Assembly: GCF_004751985.1 (NCBI RefSeq)
Contig: NZ_CP038492.1
Location: 1,488,001-1,552,000 of the forward strand
Direction of reading: 5' to 3'
DNA length: 64,000 nucleotides
DNA from: Rhodophyticola sp. CCM32
GTDB taxonomy: Bacteria; Pseudomonadota; Alphaproteobacteria; Rhodobacterales; Rhodobacteraceae
Under the pieces are notes generated by a model. That model was given only the letters and a program-made list of their open reading frames with translations. It did not search any database and had not been told where the DNA came from. Made by a program: the position numbers and the translations under genes. The number at the start of each line of letters is the position of its first letter. Within the stretch, counting starts at the first letter, position 1. Positions 1 to 8,689 of this stretch are shown here, piece by piece.

Positions 1-31
1 TGAACCCCAAAAACACACGGAGCGCATGAGC

Positions 32-541
32 ATGGCCGAGACACTGACATCGCTCGATGAGCTGAAAGGCGCTGTGGACGAGGGCGCCGTGCCCGCCCCG
101 GAGCCGACCCTGACGCTTGAGCCCGAGGTTACCCGCGAACCGGTGCGTGACGCACTTGGCCGGTCCTACGCCACCGGCAAACGGAAAGACGCGATTGCAA
201 GGGTCTGGATCAAACCCGGCTCGGGCAAGATCGTGGTCAATGGCAAGGATCAAAGCACCTATTTCGCCCGCCCGGTGCTGCAGATGATCCTGCGCCAGCC
301 CTTCACCGTTTCCGGCCGTGAAGACCAGTTCGACGTGATGGCCACCGTCAAGGGCGGCGGCCTGTCAGGTCAGGCAGGGGCCGTGAAACACGGGATTTCA
401 AAAGCCCTGCAACTGTATGAACCGGGCCTGCGCGGCGCGCTGAAAGCCGCCGGATTCCTGACCCGCGACAGCCGCGTGGTGGAACGCAAGAAATTCGGCC
501 GTGCCAAGGCGCGGAAGAGCTTCCAGTTCTCCAAGCGCTAA
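32..541 (+). CDS. rpsI: 30S ribosomal protein S9
   Basis: Small-subunit ribosomal protein S9 (uS9), whose C-terminal tail reaches the tRNA anticodon stem in the P site. The body carries the family pattern: [17 protein letters not shown], a GKIVVNG stretch, [20 protein letters not shown] and the basic end ending FQFSKR. An N-terminal extension of about 40 residues, rich in E and P, precedes the S9 fold, as often seen in alphaproteobacteria. An in-frame ATG lies 6 bases upstream, but the GGAG at 19-22 is only 3 bases from it and 9 from the ATG at 32, so the inner start is preferred. The TGA at 1-3 could be the stop of rplM, the usual upstream partner; that is inference. Confidence 0.96.
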   Translation: MAETLTSLDELKGAVDEGAVPAPEPTLTLEPEVTREPVRDALGRSYATGKRKDAIARVWIKPGSGKIVVNGKDQSTYFARPVLQMILRQPFTVSGREDQFDVMATVKGGGLSGQAGAVKHGISKALQLYEPGLRGALKAAGFLTRDSRVVERKKFGRAKARKSFQFSKR

Positions 542-571
542 TGTCGAACGACGAAAAAACTCAATAAAAAC

Positions 572-606
572 AAACGCCCGCTTGCAAAAGTGGGCGTTTT
601 TCTTTG
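572..606 (+). terminator. Rho-independent terminator after rpsI
   Basis: A 12-bp stem (572-583 with 588-599, one G-T pair) closes on a GCAA tetraloop and is followed by a T-rich tail. It lies 31 bases after the rpsI stop and marks the end of the ribosomal operon and the left border of the AT-richer patch. Confidence 0.9.
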
Positions 607-709
607 GTAGCATATTGTTAGCAGGATGCTGATCTTATTGACGTTTAAGGTAAGCGATTTTAGCATAATCGCAGCAGTTAAAGCATGTGTGCGCGAGATT
701 TTTTGAGCA

Positions 710-1342
710 ATGGCAATAGTTTACGTTCTGACCAATCCAGCTTTTCAAAACTATGTAAAGGTAGGGAAGACAACGAACTTGGAGCAACGTTTACGACAGC
801 TGGACAACACCAGCGTGCCTTTGCCGTTCCGTTGTGTCTATGCCGTAGAAGTTGACGATGATGCGCAAGTAGAGCGCCTTGTTCACCAAGCTTTTGCTGA
901 CCACAGAACTAGAACAACGCGTGAGTTTTTTGAAATTGATCCGCAACGCGTGATTGCTGCGTTGAAGCTGACGCGCGGGCGCGATGTGACACCAAAGGGC
1001 GACATTGCTGAGGATGAGGAAGGCGTAAAGGCTTTTGAAAAAGCGACGAGAAAACCGCGCAAAACCTACAAGTTCAGCGACGCTGGTTTGAAGACTGGCG
1101 ACACGATTTACTACGCGAACAATGAGGCGACCACAGCGCAAATTGTCAGCGAGAAAAAGGTTTTGTTTGAAGGTGTGGAAACAAGCTTGAGCAAGTCAGC
1201 GCTTACCCTACTACAGCGTGACGGATACACGTGGCAGACGGTGAACGGTTGGCAATACTGGATGTTTGAGGGCGAGACGATTGCAGAGCGTTTGGCACGA
1301 TTGCTTGAGGACGTGGAAGACGAGACGGAAGCTGACGAGTAA
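710..1342 (+). CDS. GIY-YIG nuclease family (T5orf172-like) protein with RAMA-like C-terminal domain
   Basis: The N-terminal half (about residues 1-90) fits a T5orf172-type GIY-YIG nuclease: an early VYVLTNP strand, then YVKVGKT, a basic helix LEQRLRQLD and a downstream acidic EFFEID. The middle is charged linker (about 95-125). The C-terminal 80 residues (GLKTGDTIYY... ending NGWQYW) resemble the RAMA domain found next to restriction and methylase modules, with its GL-x-GD start and GW-x-W end. 210 aa in total. The ribosome-binding site is weak. Base composition is clearly more AT-rich than the flanking chromosome, and a broken integrase follows 6 bases later, so horizontal acquisition is likely. 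A role in DNA modification sensing or restriction is inferred; the native target is unknown. Confidence 0.7.
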   Translation: MAIVYVLTNPAFQNYVKVGKTTNLEQRLRQLDNTSVPLPFRCVYAVEVDDDAQVERLVHQAFADHRTRTTREFFEIDPQRVIAALKLTRGRDVTPKGDIAEDEEGVKAFEKATRKPRKTYKFSDAGLKTGDTIYYANNEATTAQIVSEKKVLFEGVETSLSKSALTLLQRDGYTWQTVNGWQYWMFEGETIAERLARLLEDVEDETEADE

Positions 1343-1348
1343 GAGCAA

Positions 1349-1888
1349 GTGGCGTTTTACGAAAACAGGCATGAGCATTACAACGGCGCACTTGTGCTGT
1401 TTCAGCGCAACCTGTCCGTAGCAGTGCCCAACTCCAAAACGCATCGTCAGCCAAACTGGTACATGCGGCTAAAGATTGCTGGACACAAAGGCTACATCAC
1501 GCGCAGCACAAAGCTGGCGAAGTATGAAGAAGCGTTTGTGTTTGCGCAGAGCGAATACCTGCGCTTGCAGCAGGCAGCGCGGCTTGGGCACAGCTTAGAC
1601 GAATACACGTTTGAGCAGCACTGGAACGATTGGTACGAGCGCAACTTGCGCAACGGGACGTGGAAAGAGGAACGCGCGCGTTGGCACAAACGCTACTTTA
1701 ATCGCTATTTCAAAGAGTATTTCTCGCACGCTGACAGCACGTCCATGCTGCTCAATGACATAACCCCGCAACATGCGCATGGGTACGGCAGCGGCAAATG
1801 TTGTTCATTTGTCTGCCTCCAAAGTTATTTATGCTTTGAGTGCAAAGGATTGGTGGCAGCGGATATGGCGGCTGGACGAAGGATTTAA
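1349..1888 (+). pseudogene. Truncated tyrosine recombinase/phage integrase, N-terminal part only
   Basis: About 140 residues resemble the N-terminal arm-binding and SAM-like core-binding domains of phage-type integrases: NWYMRLKIAGHKGYITRSTK, then an EAFVFAQSEY helix and a W-rich segment (EQHWNDWYERNLRNG). The match ends near DITPQHAHGY (about 1780); after that the reading frame runs into unrelated Cys-rich residues and no catalytic R-HxxR-Y domain follows. GTG start at 1349, right after the GIY-YIG gene. The other frame from about 1782 to 1895 is also open and ends in a TAA, suggesting a junction between two different pieces. This is probably the remnant of the element that brought in the patch. 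Confidence 0.6.
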
Positions 1889-1932
1889 AGTATTGTAAAT
1901 AAACAATAAAATGTTAGGTGGGGAAGGATGTT

Positions 1933-2280
1933 ATGGCGATAAATTGCTTTGGAAGGGCGGGGCTGGCAGCTGTGGTATGGTTGCTTGGCGGTATGGCGGC
2001 AGTTGGTGAAGAGGCAGAGTGGCGCGCTTTATACGACTGCGCGGAAGAGCACGCTGTGGATGTTGCAAGAGTGGTTGTTAGTGTGGACGAAGGTGCTGGA
2101 TTGATTGTGGAAGTGCTGTGCGTGGACGAAAGCACTGCGGTAGCTAATGCTATGATGAGTACGCGGAGTGATGTGGTTGAACGGAGTGGCAGTTTTGGCG
2201 CTGCGTTTACGAGTTTTTTGAGCGTAATAACGCGAGAGATGAGAGCACTGATTTACACTACGAAACTTGAGCAGAGTTGA
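1933..2280 (+). CDS. Small secreted protein of unknown function
   Basis: Not recognised. 115 residues with an N-terminal hydrophobic segment (GRAGLAAVVWLLGGMAAVG) that looks like a Sec signal peptide, followed by an acidic mixed domain. The ATG at 1933 is chosen because a GGGGAAGGA ribosome-binding site sits just before it; a GTG 15 bases upstream is in frame but lies inside that site. Two cysteines (YDCAEE and EVLCVDE) could form a disulfide in the mature protein. It shares the lower G+C of the two genes before it and is probably part of the same imported patch. A terminator hairpin follows about 120 bases later. Confidence 0.45.
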   Translation: MAINCFGRAGLAAVVWLLGGMAAVGEEAEWRALYDCAEEHAVDVARVVVSVDEGAGLIVEVLCVDESTAVANAMMSTRSDVVERSGSFGAAFTSFLSVITREMRALIYTTKLEQS

Positions 2281-2400
2281 TATAGTAGCAGTTTGTTAGC
2301 AGAAATTTTACCACGCTTGTAAAGAATTGATAAGAAATAATAAAAGGGCATTATGATTAGCCAAGCGCTGAGGCGGGACGAAACATATACGCGATTGTCG

Positions 2401-2428
2401 AAGGGCCGCATGTTTTGCGGCCCTTTTC
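2401..2428 (+). terminator. Rho-independent terminator
   Basis: A perfect GC-rich hairpin, AAGGGCCGCA with TGCGGCCCTT, is followed by TTTTCCTTT on the + strand. It would end transcription coming from the imported patch. On the minus strand no T tail follows it. Confidence 0.75.
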
Positions 2429-2451
2429 CTTTGGGATACTGATCTGTCAAA

Positions 2452-2577
2452 TATAGAAGCATTTCAGGTTGCATCCTTCCGCCCGGCGGCACCGCCGGAC
2501 AGCGCCCGAACCGCCCCCACGGGGCGGGCGCTTCTCGCCCACCCCTCGGTTCGGGCGATGCCCTCTCCGTTTCTATA
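2452..2577. repeat. Dispersed repeat family A, copy 1
   Basis: GC-rich intergenic element with the core CCCGGCGGCACCGCCGG followed by a CGCCCGAACCGCCCCCACGG segment. The copy is bracketed by TATAGAA and TTCTATA. Close relatives lie at 4857-5005 and 59385-59533 (inverted), 11055-11194, and in part at 34112-34200. It fills most of the gap between the terminator and the 3' end of parE. Confidence 0.75.
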
Positions 2578-2582
2578 CACCC

Positions 2583-4543
2583 TCACACATCCAGCTCTTC
2601 CACGAACCGTGCATTCTCCTGGATATACTGAAACCGCAATTCCGGTTTCTTGCCCATCAGCCGTTCCACCAGATCGCCGGTTTCGCCCGGGTCGTCCTCG
2701 TCAATCGACACGCGGATCAGTTTGCGGGTTTCCACATTCATCGTGGTGTCTTTCAGGTCTTTGGCATCCATTTCGCCCAGACCCTTGAAGCGGGACACGT
2801 CGATCTTGCCCTTGCCACCCAGCCCCCTGGCCAGCCAGGCATCGCGCTCTGCCTCATCCAGGCAATAGATCCGGCGCGGCCCCTGGGTCAGCCGGAACAG
2901 GGGCGGGCAGGCGAGGTACAGATGCCCCGCATCAATCATCGGGCGCATCTGGGTGAAGAAAAATGTCATCAGAAGGGCTGCGATATGGGCGCCGTCCACA
3001 TCCGCATCGGTCATGATGATGACCTTGTCATAACGCAGATCGTCAAGGCTGAACTTCGTCCCCATACCGACACCAAGCGCCTGACACAGATCGGAAATCT
3101 CGGCATTCTGCGACATTTTTGACGAGGCCGCCCCCAGCACATTCAGGATCTTGCCCCGCAATGGCAGCAGGGCCTGGGTCTTCCGGTCCCGCGCCATTTT
3201 GGCCGACCCCCGGCGCTGTCACCCTCCACGATGAACAATTCGGTGCCGTCGCGCGTCTGTTGCGCGCAATCCACCAGTTTGCCGGGCAGGCGCAGTTTCT
3301 TGGTGGCCGATTTGCGCGCGGTCTCTTTTTCCTGCCGCCGGCGCAGTCGTTCCTCGGCCCGCAGGATCAGGAAATCAAGGATCGCCCCGGCCGATTTCGT
3401 GTCCGCCGCCAGCCAGTTGTCGAAATGGTCGCGCACCGCGCCTTCGACCATGCGCGCGGCCTCGGTCGTGGCCAGCCGGTCCTTGGTCTGGCCCACAAAT
3501 TCCGGCTCGCGAATGAAGCAACTGACCAAAGCGCACCCCCCGGTGATCAGATCATCGCGGGTGATCTGGGCGGCTTTGCGGTTATTGGCCAGTTCCCCAT
3601 AGGCGCGGATGCCTTTCAGCACCGCGGCCCAGAACCCCTGTTCATGGGTGCCGCCCTCGGGCGTGGGCACGGTGTTGCAATAGCTCTGGATGAACCCGTC
3701 GCGGGAAGGGGTCCAGTTGATTGCCCATTCGACACTGCCGGGCTGGCCGAAACGCTCCTGAAACGAGATCTTTCCGGCAAAGGGTTTCTCCGCATAGGTG
3801 GAGGCCGCCCCGAGGGTTTCCCCCAGATAATCCGACAGCCCGCCGGGAAAGTGGAACACGGCCTCAGCCGGGGTTTCGCCGTCATCAATCGCGGTTTTCC
3901 AGCGAATCTCGACACCCGAGAACAGATAGGCCTTGGAGCGGACCATTTTCATCATCCGCGCGGGTTTGAACCGGTGATGGCCGAAAATCTCTGCATCCGC
4001 GTGAAAGGTGACCGTGGTACCGCGCCGGTTCGGCGCGCTGCCCGCAGCCCGCACCGGGCTCTGGGGGATGCCGCGCGAAAACTCCTGCACGAACAATTCC
4101 CGGTTGCGCGCCACCTCCACCCGCAGCAGATCAGACAGGGCGTTGACCACAGACACGCCAACCCCATGTAACCCGCCCGAGGTTTCATAGGCCTTGCCCG
4201 AGAATTTGCCGCCCGCATGCAGGGTGCAGAGGATCACCTCCAACGCGGATTTGTCGGGGAATTTCGGGTGCGGATCGACCGGAATGCCGCGCCCGTTATC
4301 GCGGATCGTCACGGAATGATCCGCGTTCAGCTCCACCTCGATGCGGCTGGCATGGCCCGCCACGGCCTCATCCATCGCATTGTCCAGAACCTCGGCCACC
4401 AGATGGTGCAGCGCCCGTTCATCGGTGCCGCCGATATACATGCCCGGGCGTTTGCGGACGGGTTCCAACCCCTCCAGCACCTCGATGGAGGAGGCATCAT
4501 ACCCGTTGGGATCGGGCGCACCGGTCAGAAGGTCGTCAGCCAT
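2583..4543 (-). CDS. parE: DNA topoisomerase IV subunit B, frameshifted at a C run (3207-3211)
   Basis: ATPase/TOPRIM subunit of topoisomerase IV, which with ParC unlinks daughter chromosomes. The N-terminal part shows the GHKL ATPase motifs EVLDNAMDEA, DNGRGIPV and GGLHGVGVSVVNALS; the C-terminal part shows TDADVDGAH of TOPRIM and the FKGLGEM tail. The reading frame is lost exactly inside the TOPRIM motif EGDSAGG: the coding strand has five Gs where six are needed to read GGSAKMARD. Adding one base gives 653 residues, the normal ParE length. The protein is essential, so a homopolymer sequencing error is more likely than a real null allele; a true mutation cannot be excluded. Confidence 0.93.
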
Positions 4544-4614
4544 TATCTGCTCTATCTTGTGTTTGTTGCGCCGTATTAGAGCAGGTTTGGGGGCAGGGGG
4601 GAAGTCTTTGCAGC

Positions 4615-4831
4615 TAGAGCGAAATCGTTTTAAAGCACCCAGCCTGAAACTTGAATCACAAATACCCTGCCACGCTTCGCGTTCCCAGGGTATTTGTGAT
4701 GCGCGATGTCTCAGGTTTAAGGCAGGGTGCTCTAATCTGCACCATCGCTCATCGAAATTCGCGTTCGAGATCAGTAGTTTGCTGACCCGGAGGCAGCGAA
4801 TTTTGAGTCAGATTAAACGATTTCTGCTCTA
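4615..4831. repeat. Dispersed repeat family D, copy 1 (interrupted by family E)
   Basis: Begins TAGAGCGAAATCGTTT and ends AAACGATTTCTGCTCTA, so it has long imperfect terminal inverted repeats with a TA at each outer edge. The inside includes a hairpin around GAGATCAGTAGTTTGCTGA. Without the inserted family E copy the element is about 115 bp. Other copies: 23334-23999 (split by IS200), 46736-46951, 55351-55449 and a decayed one near 26488. Confidence 0.8.
4633..4732 (+). mobile_element. Family E element copy 1: 100-bp palindromic MITE flanked by TA
   Basis: Exactly 100 bp, AAGCACCC at one end and GGGTGCTC at the other, flanked by TA at 4631-4632 and 4733-4734. The two halves are near-complementary (CACAAATACCCTG with CAGGGTATTTGTG), so the whole element folds into one long hairpin. 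Removing it together with one TA restores a continuous family D element. Confidence 0.85.
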
Positions 4832-4856
4832 AAGTGTCGTCCCAAAATTCTGCAAC

Positions 4857-5005
4857 ATATATACATTGCACAGAGGGCATCGTCTGAGCCGAAGGGTGGG
4901 CGAGAAGTGCCTGCGCCCCGTGGGGTCGGCTCAGGCGCGGATCGGCGGTGCCGCCGGGCGGAAGGGCGATGTGGAGTGGTGCAGGATTTCAGGCCGATAC
5001 TATAG
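4857..5005. repeat. Dispersed repeat family A, copy 2 (inverted)
   Basis: Reverse-complement relative of copy 1, with the GGCGGTGCCGCCGGGCGG core and the edge GGATTTCAGGCC...CTATAG shared with the copy at 59385-59533. Its edge overlaps the last codons of the lipoprotein gene to its right. Confidence 0.75.
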
Positions 5006-5006
5006 A

Positions 5007-5348
5007 TCAACTGCAGGCGACAACCAGAGAGGACGGCTCGGTATCGAGCCGTTCAAAGAACTCCGCCGCACGGGGTGAGGCATTGTCGATATCCGCGACC
5101 GAGCGGATCGACTGGCTGTTATTGCAGGCGCTGCGGGCATTGGCGATGCAGTCACCCGGAGTGGAACACCAAAGGGCAAGGCCCCGGCTGCCATCGGTCA
5201 GGGTCACCGGCACGCCATCCACGATTGCGGCGGGCGCGGGGTTGGCGGGCAAAGTCCGATAGGTGGTTGAGGTGCGGATCGGGCCGGTCTGATAGGTGAT
5301 ACAGCCGCTCAACGCGATCAGGCTGACACAAAGAAAAGGGCGGATCAT
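5007..5348 (-). CDS. Small lipoprotein of unknown function
   Basis: A 113-residue protein with a lipoprotein signal: MIRPFLCVSLIALSGC, where LSGC is the lipobox and the cysteine would be acylated after cleavage. The mature part has four further cysteines, likely disulfide-bonded in the periplasm (WCSTPGDC, SACNNS and the C-terminal VACS). No family is recognised. The stop codon falls at the edge of a family A repeat, so the natural 3' end may have been altered by that element. It is transcribed towards parE and follows a TPR envelope protein gene on the same strand. Confidence 0.6.
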   Translation of the reverse strand: MIRPFLCVSLIALSGCITYQTGPIRTSTTYRTLPANPAPAAIVDGVPVTLTDGSRGLALWCSTPGDCIANARSACNNSQSIRSVADIDNASPRAAEFFERLDTEPSSLVVACS

Positions 5349-5476
5349 GGCTGCTCTCCGGTTATTTTTGAAAGCGATGTGCTTTTCGCGGGATCATGGC
5401 AGGCGGTGCGGGGGGCAATCAAGCCCCTCGCGCGCCGGATCGGCTATATTCTGCCCGCAGGCCTGATATGCATGGC

Positions 5477-7156
5477 TCAGAAAGAGAAGAGCCCGGCATT
5501 ATATGTCTCACCATTGATCTGGAAGGGATTGCCGTTCAGGCTTTCCGCCTCGATATGGACAGGTGGATGCCCCAGATCGCTGGCCAGCTGATTGGCAGGC
5601 GAGTTCGGCAGCAGATTGACCCGGACACCGCCGCCCAGATTGTCGAAACTGGCCCCGCCCGAGGGGGAATAATGGCCATCGCCGCGAAGATAAACACCCA
5701 CCGGGCCGATGGAGCCACCCGCCTCGACTCGCACATCCACACGCCCGTCGCCCTGCACCAGCACATGGGCCGAGAAACCGGGCACCGCGACCGAGAACCC
5801 GGCATTCAGGCCCGGGATCAGAATGCCATATTCCGGCAGGTCTTCCTCGCAGCGATAACTGGTCGGGTAGGGGCGCCCCTCGGTACAGGCGATCTGGGCC
5901 GAGCTGTTTTCAATCTCGCAGGTCACCGACATCAGACCGCCGATGATCGAGCGGGGGCAGATCTCCTGACAGCGGAAATCGACATTGCACTGGTTTTGCA
6001 GGGCCTGGCCATAGGAGGGCGCCGCGCCCGGCAGGGCGGGCAGGGTTTCCAGCAGGGCCAGACCGTTGGGGTCCAGCAGATGGGCGCGGGCGAGCGCGGC
6101 GGCGGCGCCTTCCGCATCCCCGGCAGCGTCCAGCGCGCGGGCATGGTTGGTCCAGTACAGGGGTTCATCGGGCGCAAGTTCCGTCGCATGGCGGCTGTGT
6201 TCTACCGCGTCCTCGGTCAGGCCAAGCCGCCGGGCCGCATTGCCCAGATTGTTCAGGATCGCCGGGTCATCCGGCATCATCTCATTGGCCCGGCTCAGCG
6301 CGTCATAAGCGGCTTGCAGAAACGTCTCGGGCCAGGTGTCGGGCGCATCGGCATAAACCTCCATCGCCAGGGCGCCGAAATTGTTCAGGCTGGCGGCACT
6401 GGCATCGGGGGCCTGGGCCGCAGCGCCAAAGAACCAGGCGGCACGGTCGAACTGGCGGCGCGGATACAGCAGATGTCCGATTGTCTCGGCAGTTACCCCG
6501 TCGGGCAGGCCCATCAGCATCTGCGTGAAGCTTTCCGCCTCGCCATCGGGGAAGCTTGCGGCAAGGCTGACCATGACATCGGGCAGGGGCGCGCCAGTGC
6601 TTTCTGCGAGCCCGGGGCTGCTCTCCGCCCCGGATGGTGCTGTGGCTTCCGTCTCATCCCCTGTGCCACTTTCCTCTGCTTCTGTGGCTTCCGCTTCCAG
6701 GGCCTCCGTTTCCGGGGTTTCTGGGGCGGGTGGCGCTGTTTCAGCGGGCTGTTCGGCGGCTGGCGCTTCTGTCGCGGGCACCGGGGCTGGTGTCTCCGCG
6801 TCTTTGCCACCGGTCTCCGGGGCGGGTATCGGTTGCGGCGTGGGCAGCGGGATCGGCTGCGGAAGAGGTTGCGGCGCAGGCTGTGGTACAGGTTGCGGCA
6901 CCGGCGCGGGGCCGCCTTTCGGGTCGATGGGCGTGGTTGCAGGGGCCGGGGCCGCCGGTTGTGCCGGGGCGGGCTGAGGTGCCAGTGGCCCGGTCCCGCC
7001 TGCGATATTCTTGCCCTCATTCGGGTTCGGCGTGACCTGGGCATGTGACCAATCAGACGCGAAGATCAGGAATGTCGCGCAAAGGACTGTGATAAAAGTA
7101 TATTTCATGATTTTATAAGCTGAATTTTGTACTCTGTGATTGGCGAAATAGGCCAT
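5477..7156 (-). CDS. Secreted TPR protein with Pro/Ala/Glu-rich linker
   Basis: 559 residues. The N-terminus has a hydrophobic signal (KYTFITVLCATFLIFAS, likely cleaved after SHAQ). Then comes a long low-complexity region, about residues 45-190, rich in P, A, E and T with PQPxPQP repeats. Residues about 200-370 carry helical TPR-like repeats (FDRAAWFFGAAA, AILNNLGNAARRLG, PLYWTNHARALDAAGD). The final 170 residues contain a Cys-rich patch (CNVDFRCQEICPRS) and Gly-rich beta segments. The start at 7156 has a good GGGGGA site; an inner ATG at 7108 gives a shorter signal peptide but has no clear ribosome-binding site. Probably periplasmic or surface scaffold; no enzymatic motif seen. Confidence 0.6.
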   Translation of the reverse strand: MAYFANHRVQNSAYKIMKYTFITVLCATFLIFASDWSHAQVTPNPNEGKNIAGGTGPLAPQPAPAQPAAPAPATTPIDPKGGPAPVPQPVPQPAPQPLPQPIPLPTPQPIPAPETGGKDAETPAPVPATEAPAAEQPAETAPPAPETPETEALEAEATEAEESGTGDETEATAPSGAESSPGLAESTGAPLPDVMVSLAASFPDGEAESFTQMLMGLPDGVTAETIGHLLYPRRQFDRAAWFFGAAAQAPDASAASLNNFGALAMEVYADAPDTWPETFLQAAYDALSRANEMMPDDPAILNNLGNAARRLGLTEDAVEHSRHATELAPDEPLYWTNHARALDAAGDAEGAAAALARAHLLDPNGLALLETLPALPGAAPSYGQALQNQCNVDFRCQEICPRSIIGGLMSVTCEIENSSAQIACTEGRPYPTSYRCEEDLPEYGILIPGLNAGFSVAVPGFSAHVLVQGDGRVDVRVEAGGSIGPVGVYLRGDGHYSPSGGASFDNLGGGVRVNLLPNSPANQLASDLGHPPVHIEAESLNGNPFQINGETYNAGLFSF

Positions 7157-7366
7157 ACCGATCCCCCGTCTGAAAATGATATCCGGTCGGGACTACGCGA
7201 CCGGGTGTCTTTTCCTATCACAGCAGGGGGATTTCCCAAAGGGTATCAGACAGGCATGCACCCGGTCACATCCGCTTTGATGGCGTAAGATATGCGGGGC
7301 GCATATATGCGGCTATCACCAGGCCGGGTCGCAGATACACACGAGAATCGCGCTGGATTTGGCGTA

Positions 7367-7837
7367 TCAGGCGGTGGCGTCGCCGGCATTGCTATTAACC
7401 CCGAAATAATGCTCAATCACTGCGTCATCAACGATATTGCGCTGATACGCGACCGAGGCGACAGCAACCAGTTCAGCCATTTCGGCATCGGTCAGGGTGC
7501 CGTTGTTCATCTCGTTGATGCCGTCTTCCAACCGGGTCAGGATATCGGCATTGGTCAGTTCATTGGCCACATCGAACAGGTCCGAGGCCTGTTCTGCGGT
7601 CAGGGTGCCGTCTTCGTATAAGGCTTCAAAATGGGCCGGGGTGAATTGCACAAATGAATCTGAAATCTGCTGAGTGCGCAATTGCGCTTCCAGATCGGAT
7701 GCCAGATCGTCAAGCCCGCTTTGCACCACTTCGGTGGCCGCAATGGCCATGCCGACAGCCGCAGCTGTCAAGACCACCCAGTCTACGCTGATGGAGCCGC
7801 TTTCGTCGCGGAAAAACTGTCTAAAACATTCAGACAT
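7367..7837 (-). CDS. Flp/pilin-like small membrane protein
   Basis: 156 residues. The N-terminus FRDESGSISVDWVVLTAAAVGMAIAATEVV is the pattern of Flp-type (type IVb) pilin-like and TadE-like proteins common in Rhodobacteraceae: a short charged leader, a glutamate, and one hydrophobic helix with VDWVVLTA. The rest is acidic and soluble (calculated by eye, many D and E) and ends without further membrane segments, so it is longer than a classical Flp pilin of 50-60 residues. It may be a pseudopilin or an inner-membrane anchored accessory protein. No tad genes are nearby. Confidence 0.5.
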   Translation of the reverse strand: MSECFRQFFRDESGSISVDWVVLTAAAVGMAIAATEVVQSGLDDLASDLEAQLRTQQISDSFVQFTPAHFEALYEDGTLTAEQASDLFDVANELTNADILTRLEDGINEMNNGTLTDAEMAELVAVASVAYQRNIVDDAVIEHYFGVNSNAGDATA

Positions 7838-8017
7838 TTTTCATGACCCTTGTTGACCAGAAGCAAGAGCAAGTTTTGTCGCCCAAACTGGGCATAAATG
7901 TGGCAAACTACCGGCGCTTTATAGAACAATTAACAATGATTAACGCAACAATCCCGTCGGCGCTCATCTGCCATAGCGGCCGAGTTCCGGTTGCAGGGCA
8001 GAGCTTTGCCGCCTTAT

Positions 8018-8689
8018 ATGCGCGAAATGAGACATCTGATCCGGCGATCTGCGGTTTTGGCCGCTTGTCTTGCAACGGCCCCGCTGCCGGGGGCCGCGCA
8101 TCCGCATATCTTCATAGATGCCGGGCTTGACCTGATCCATGATGCCGAAGGCCTGCTGATCGCGGTGCAGGTGACCTGGCGCTATGACGAGCTGTATTCG
8201 CTGGTGCTGTTGCAGGATTACGGGCTGGACCCGGATTTCGACGGGGTGTTGACCGAGGCAGAGATCGCCGGGACGCTTGGCTTCGATCTGAACTGGGCGG
8301 CCGGGTTCGAGGGGGGGCTGGTGTTCAGCGCCAATGGGGTGCCGCTGGAGATCGGCGCGCCCGTACCCGTCAGTCTCAGCCTGTCTGACGGGCAGTTGCA
8401 AACCACCCATCGCCGCCCGGTGCGGGGGGCGCCCACAGATGCGACAGAATATGAGGCTGCAATCTATGACCCGGATTTCTACATCGCATTCGAGATGACC
8501 CTGCTGATGCAGGTGGATGGGCGTGACGGGTGCAGCAGCGCCCTGCTGCGTCCCGATCTTGATGCGGCCTATGCCATTCTGGCGGCCGAAATTGAAGAAA
8601 TCGGCGGCGCGATCTCGGCGGAAGACAATTTTCCCGCCATTGGCGCGGTCTTTGCCGATCGGGTGGTGTTCAGATGCGCGGCGGGCTGA
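8018..8689 (+). CDS. DUF1007 family periplasmic protein
   Basis: Exported protein of the DUF1007 family, typically encoded beside nickel/cobalt exporters. A signal peptide (LIRRSAVLAACLATAPLPGAAHPH) is followed directly by the histidine-bearing mature start HPHIFIDAGLDLI, the hallmark of the family, and by an acidic DFDGVLTEAEIAGT segment. The gene overlaps the downstream transporter gene by 16 bases, which suggests translational coupling and joint function in metal export. The start is uncertain: ATGs at 8018 and 8027 both lack a strong ribosome-binding site, and a TTG at 7991 would only add residues before the signal peptide. Confidence 0.75.
   Translation: MREMRHLIRRSAVLAACLATAPLPGAAHPHIFIDAGLDLIHDAEGLLIAVQVTWRYDELYSLVLLQDYGLDPDFDGVLTEAEIAGTLGFDLNWAAGFEGGLVFSANGVPLEIGAPVPVSLSLSDGQLQTTHRRPVRGAPTDATEYEAAIYDPDFYIAFEMTLLMQVDGRDGCSSALLRPDLDAAYAILAAEIEEIGGAISAEDNFPAIGAVFADRVVFRCAAG

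Noticed and set aside
4857..5005. Family A repeat as an ordinary terminator
   Set aside because: No T tail follows the hairpins and the sequence is shared over about 150 bases among five sites, so it is a repeat family; it may still affect transcription.
5396..7048. 550-codon open frame on the + strand
   Set aside because: It lies opposite the TPR protein gene, whose signal peptide, TPR repeats and ribosome-binding site are clear; the frame is a by-product of high G+C.
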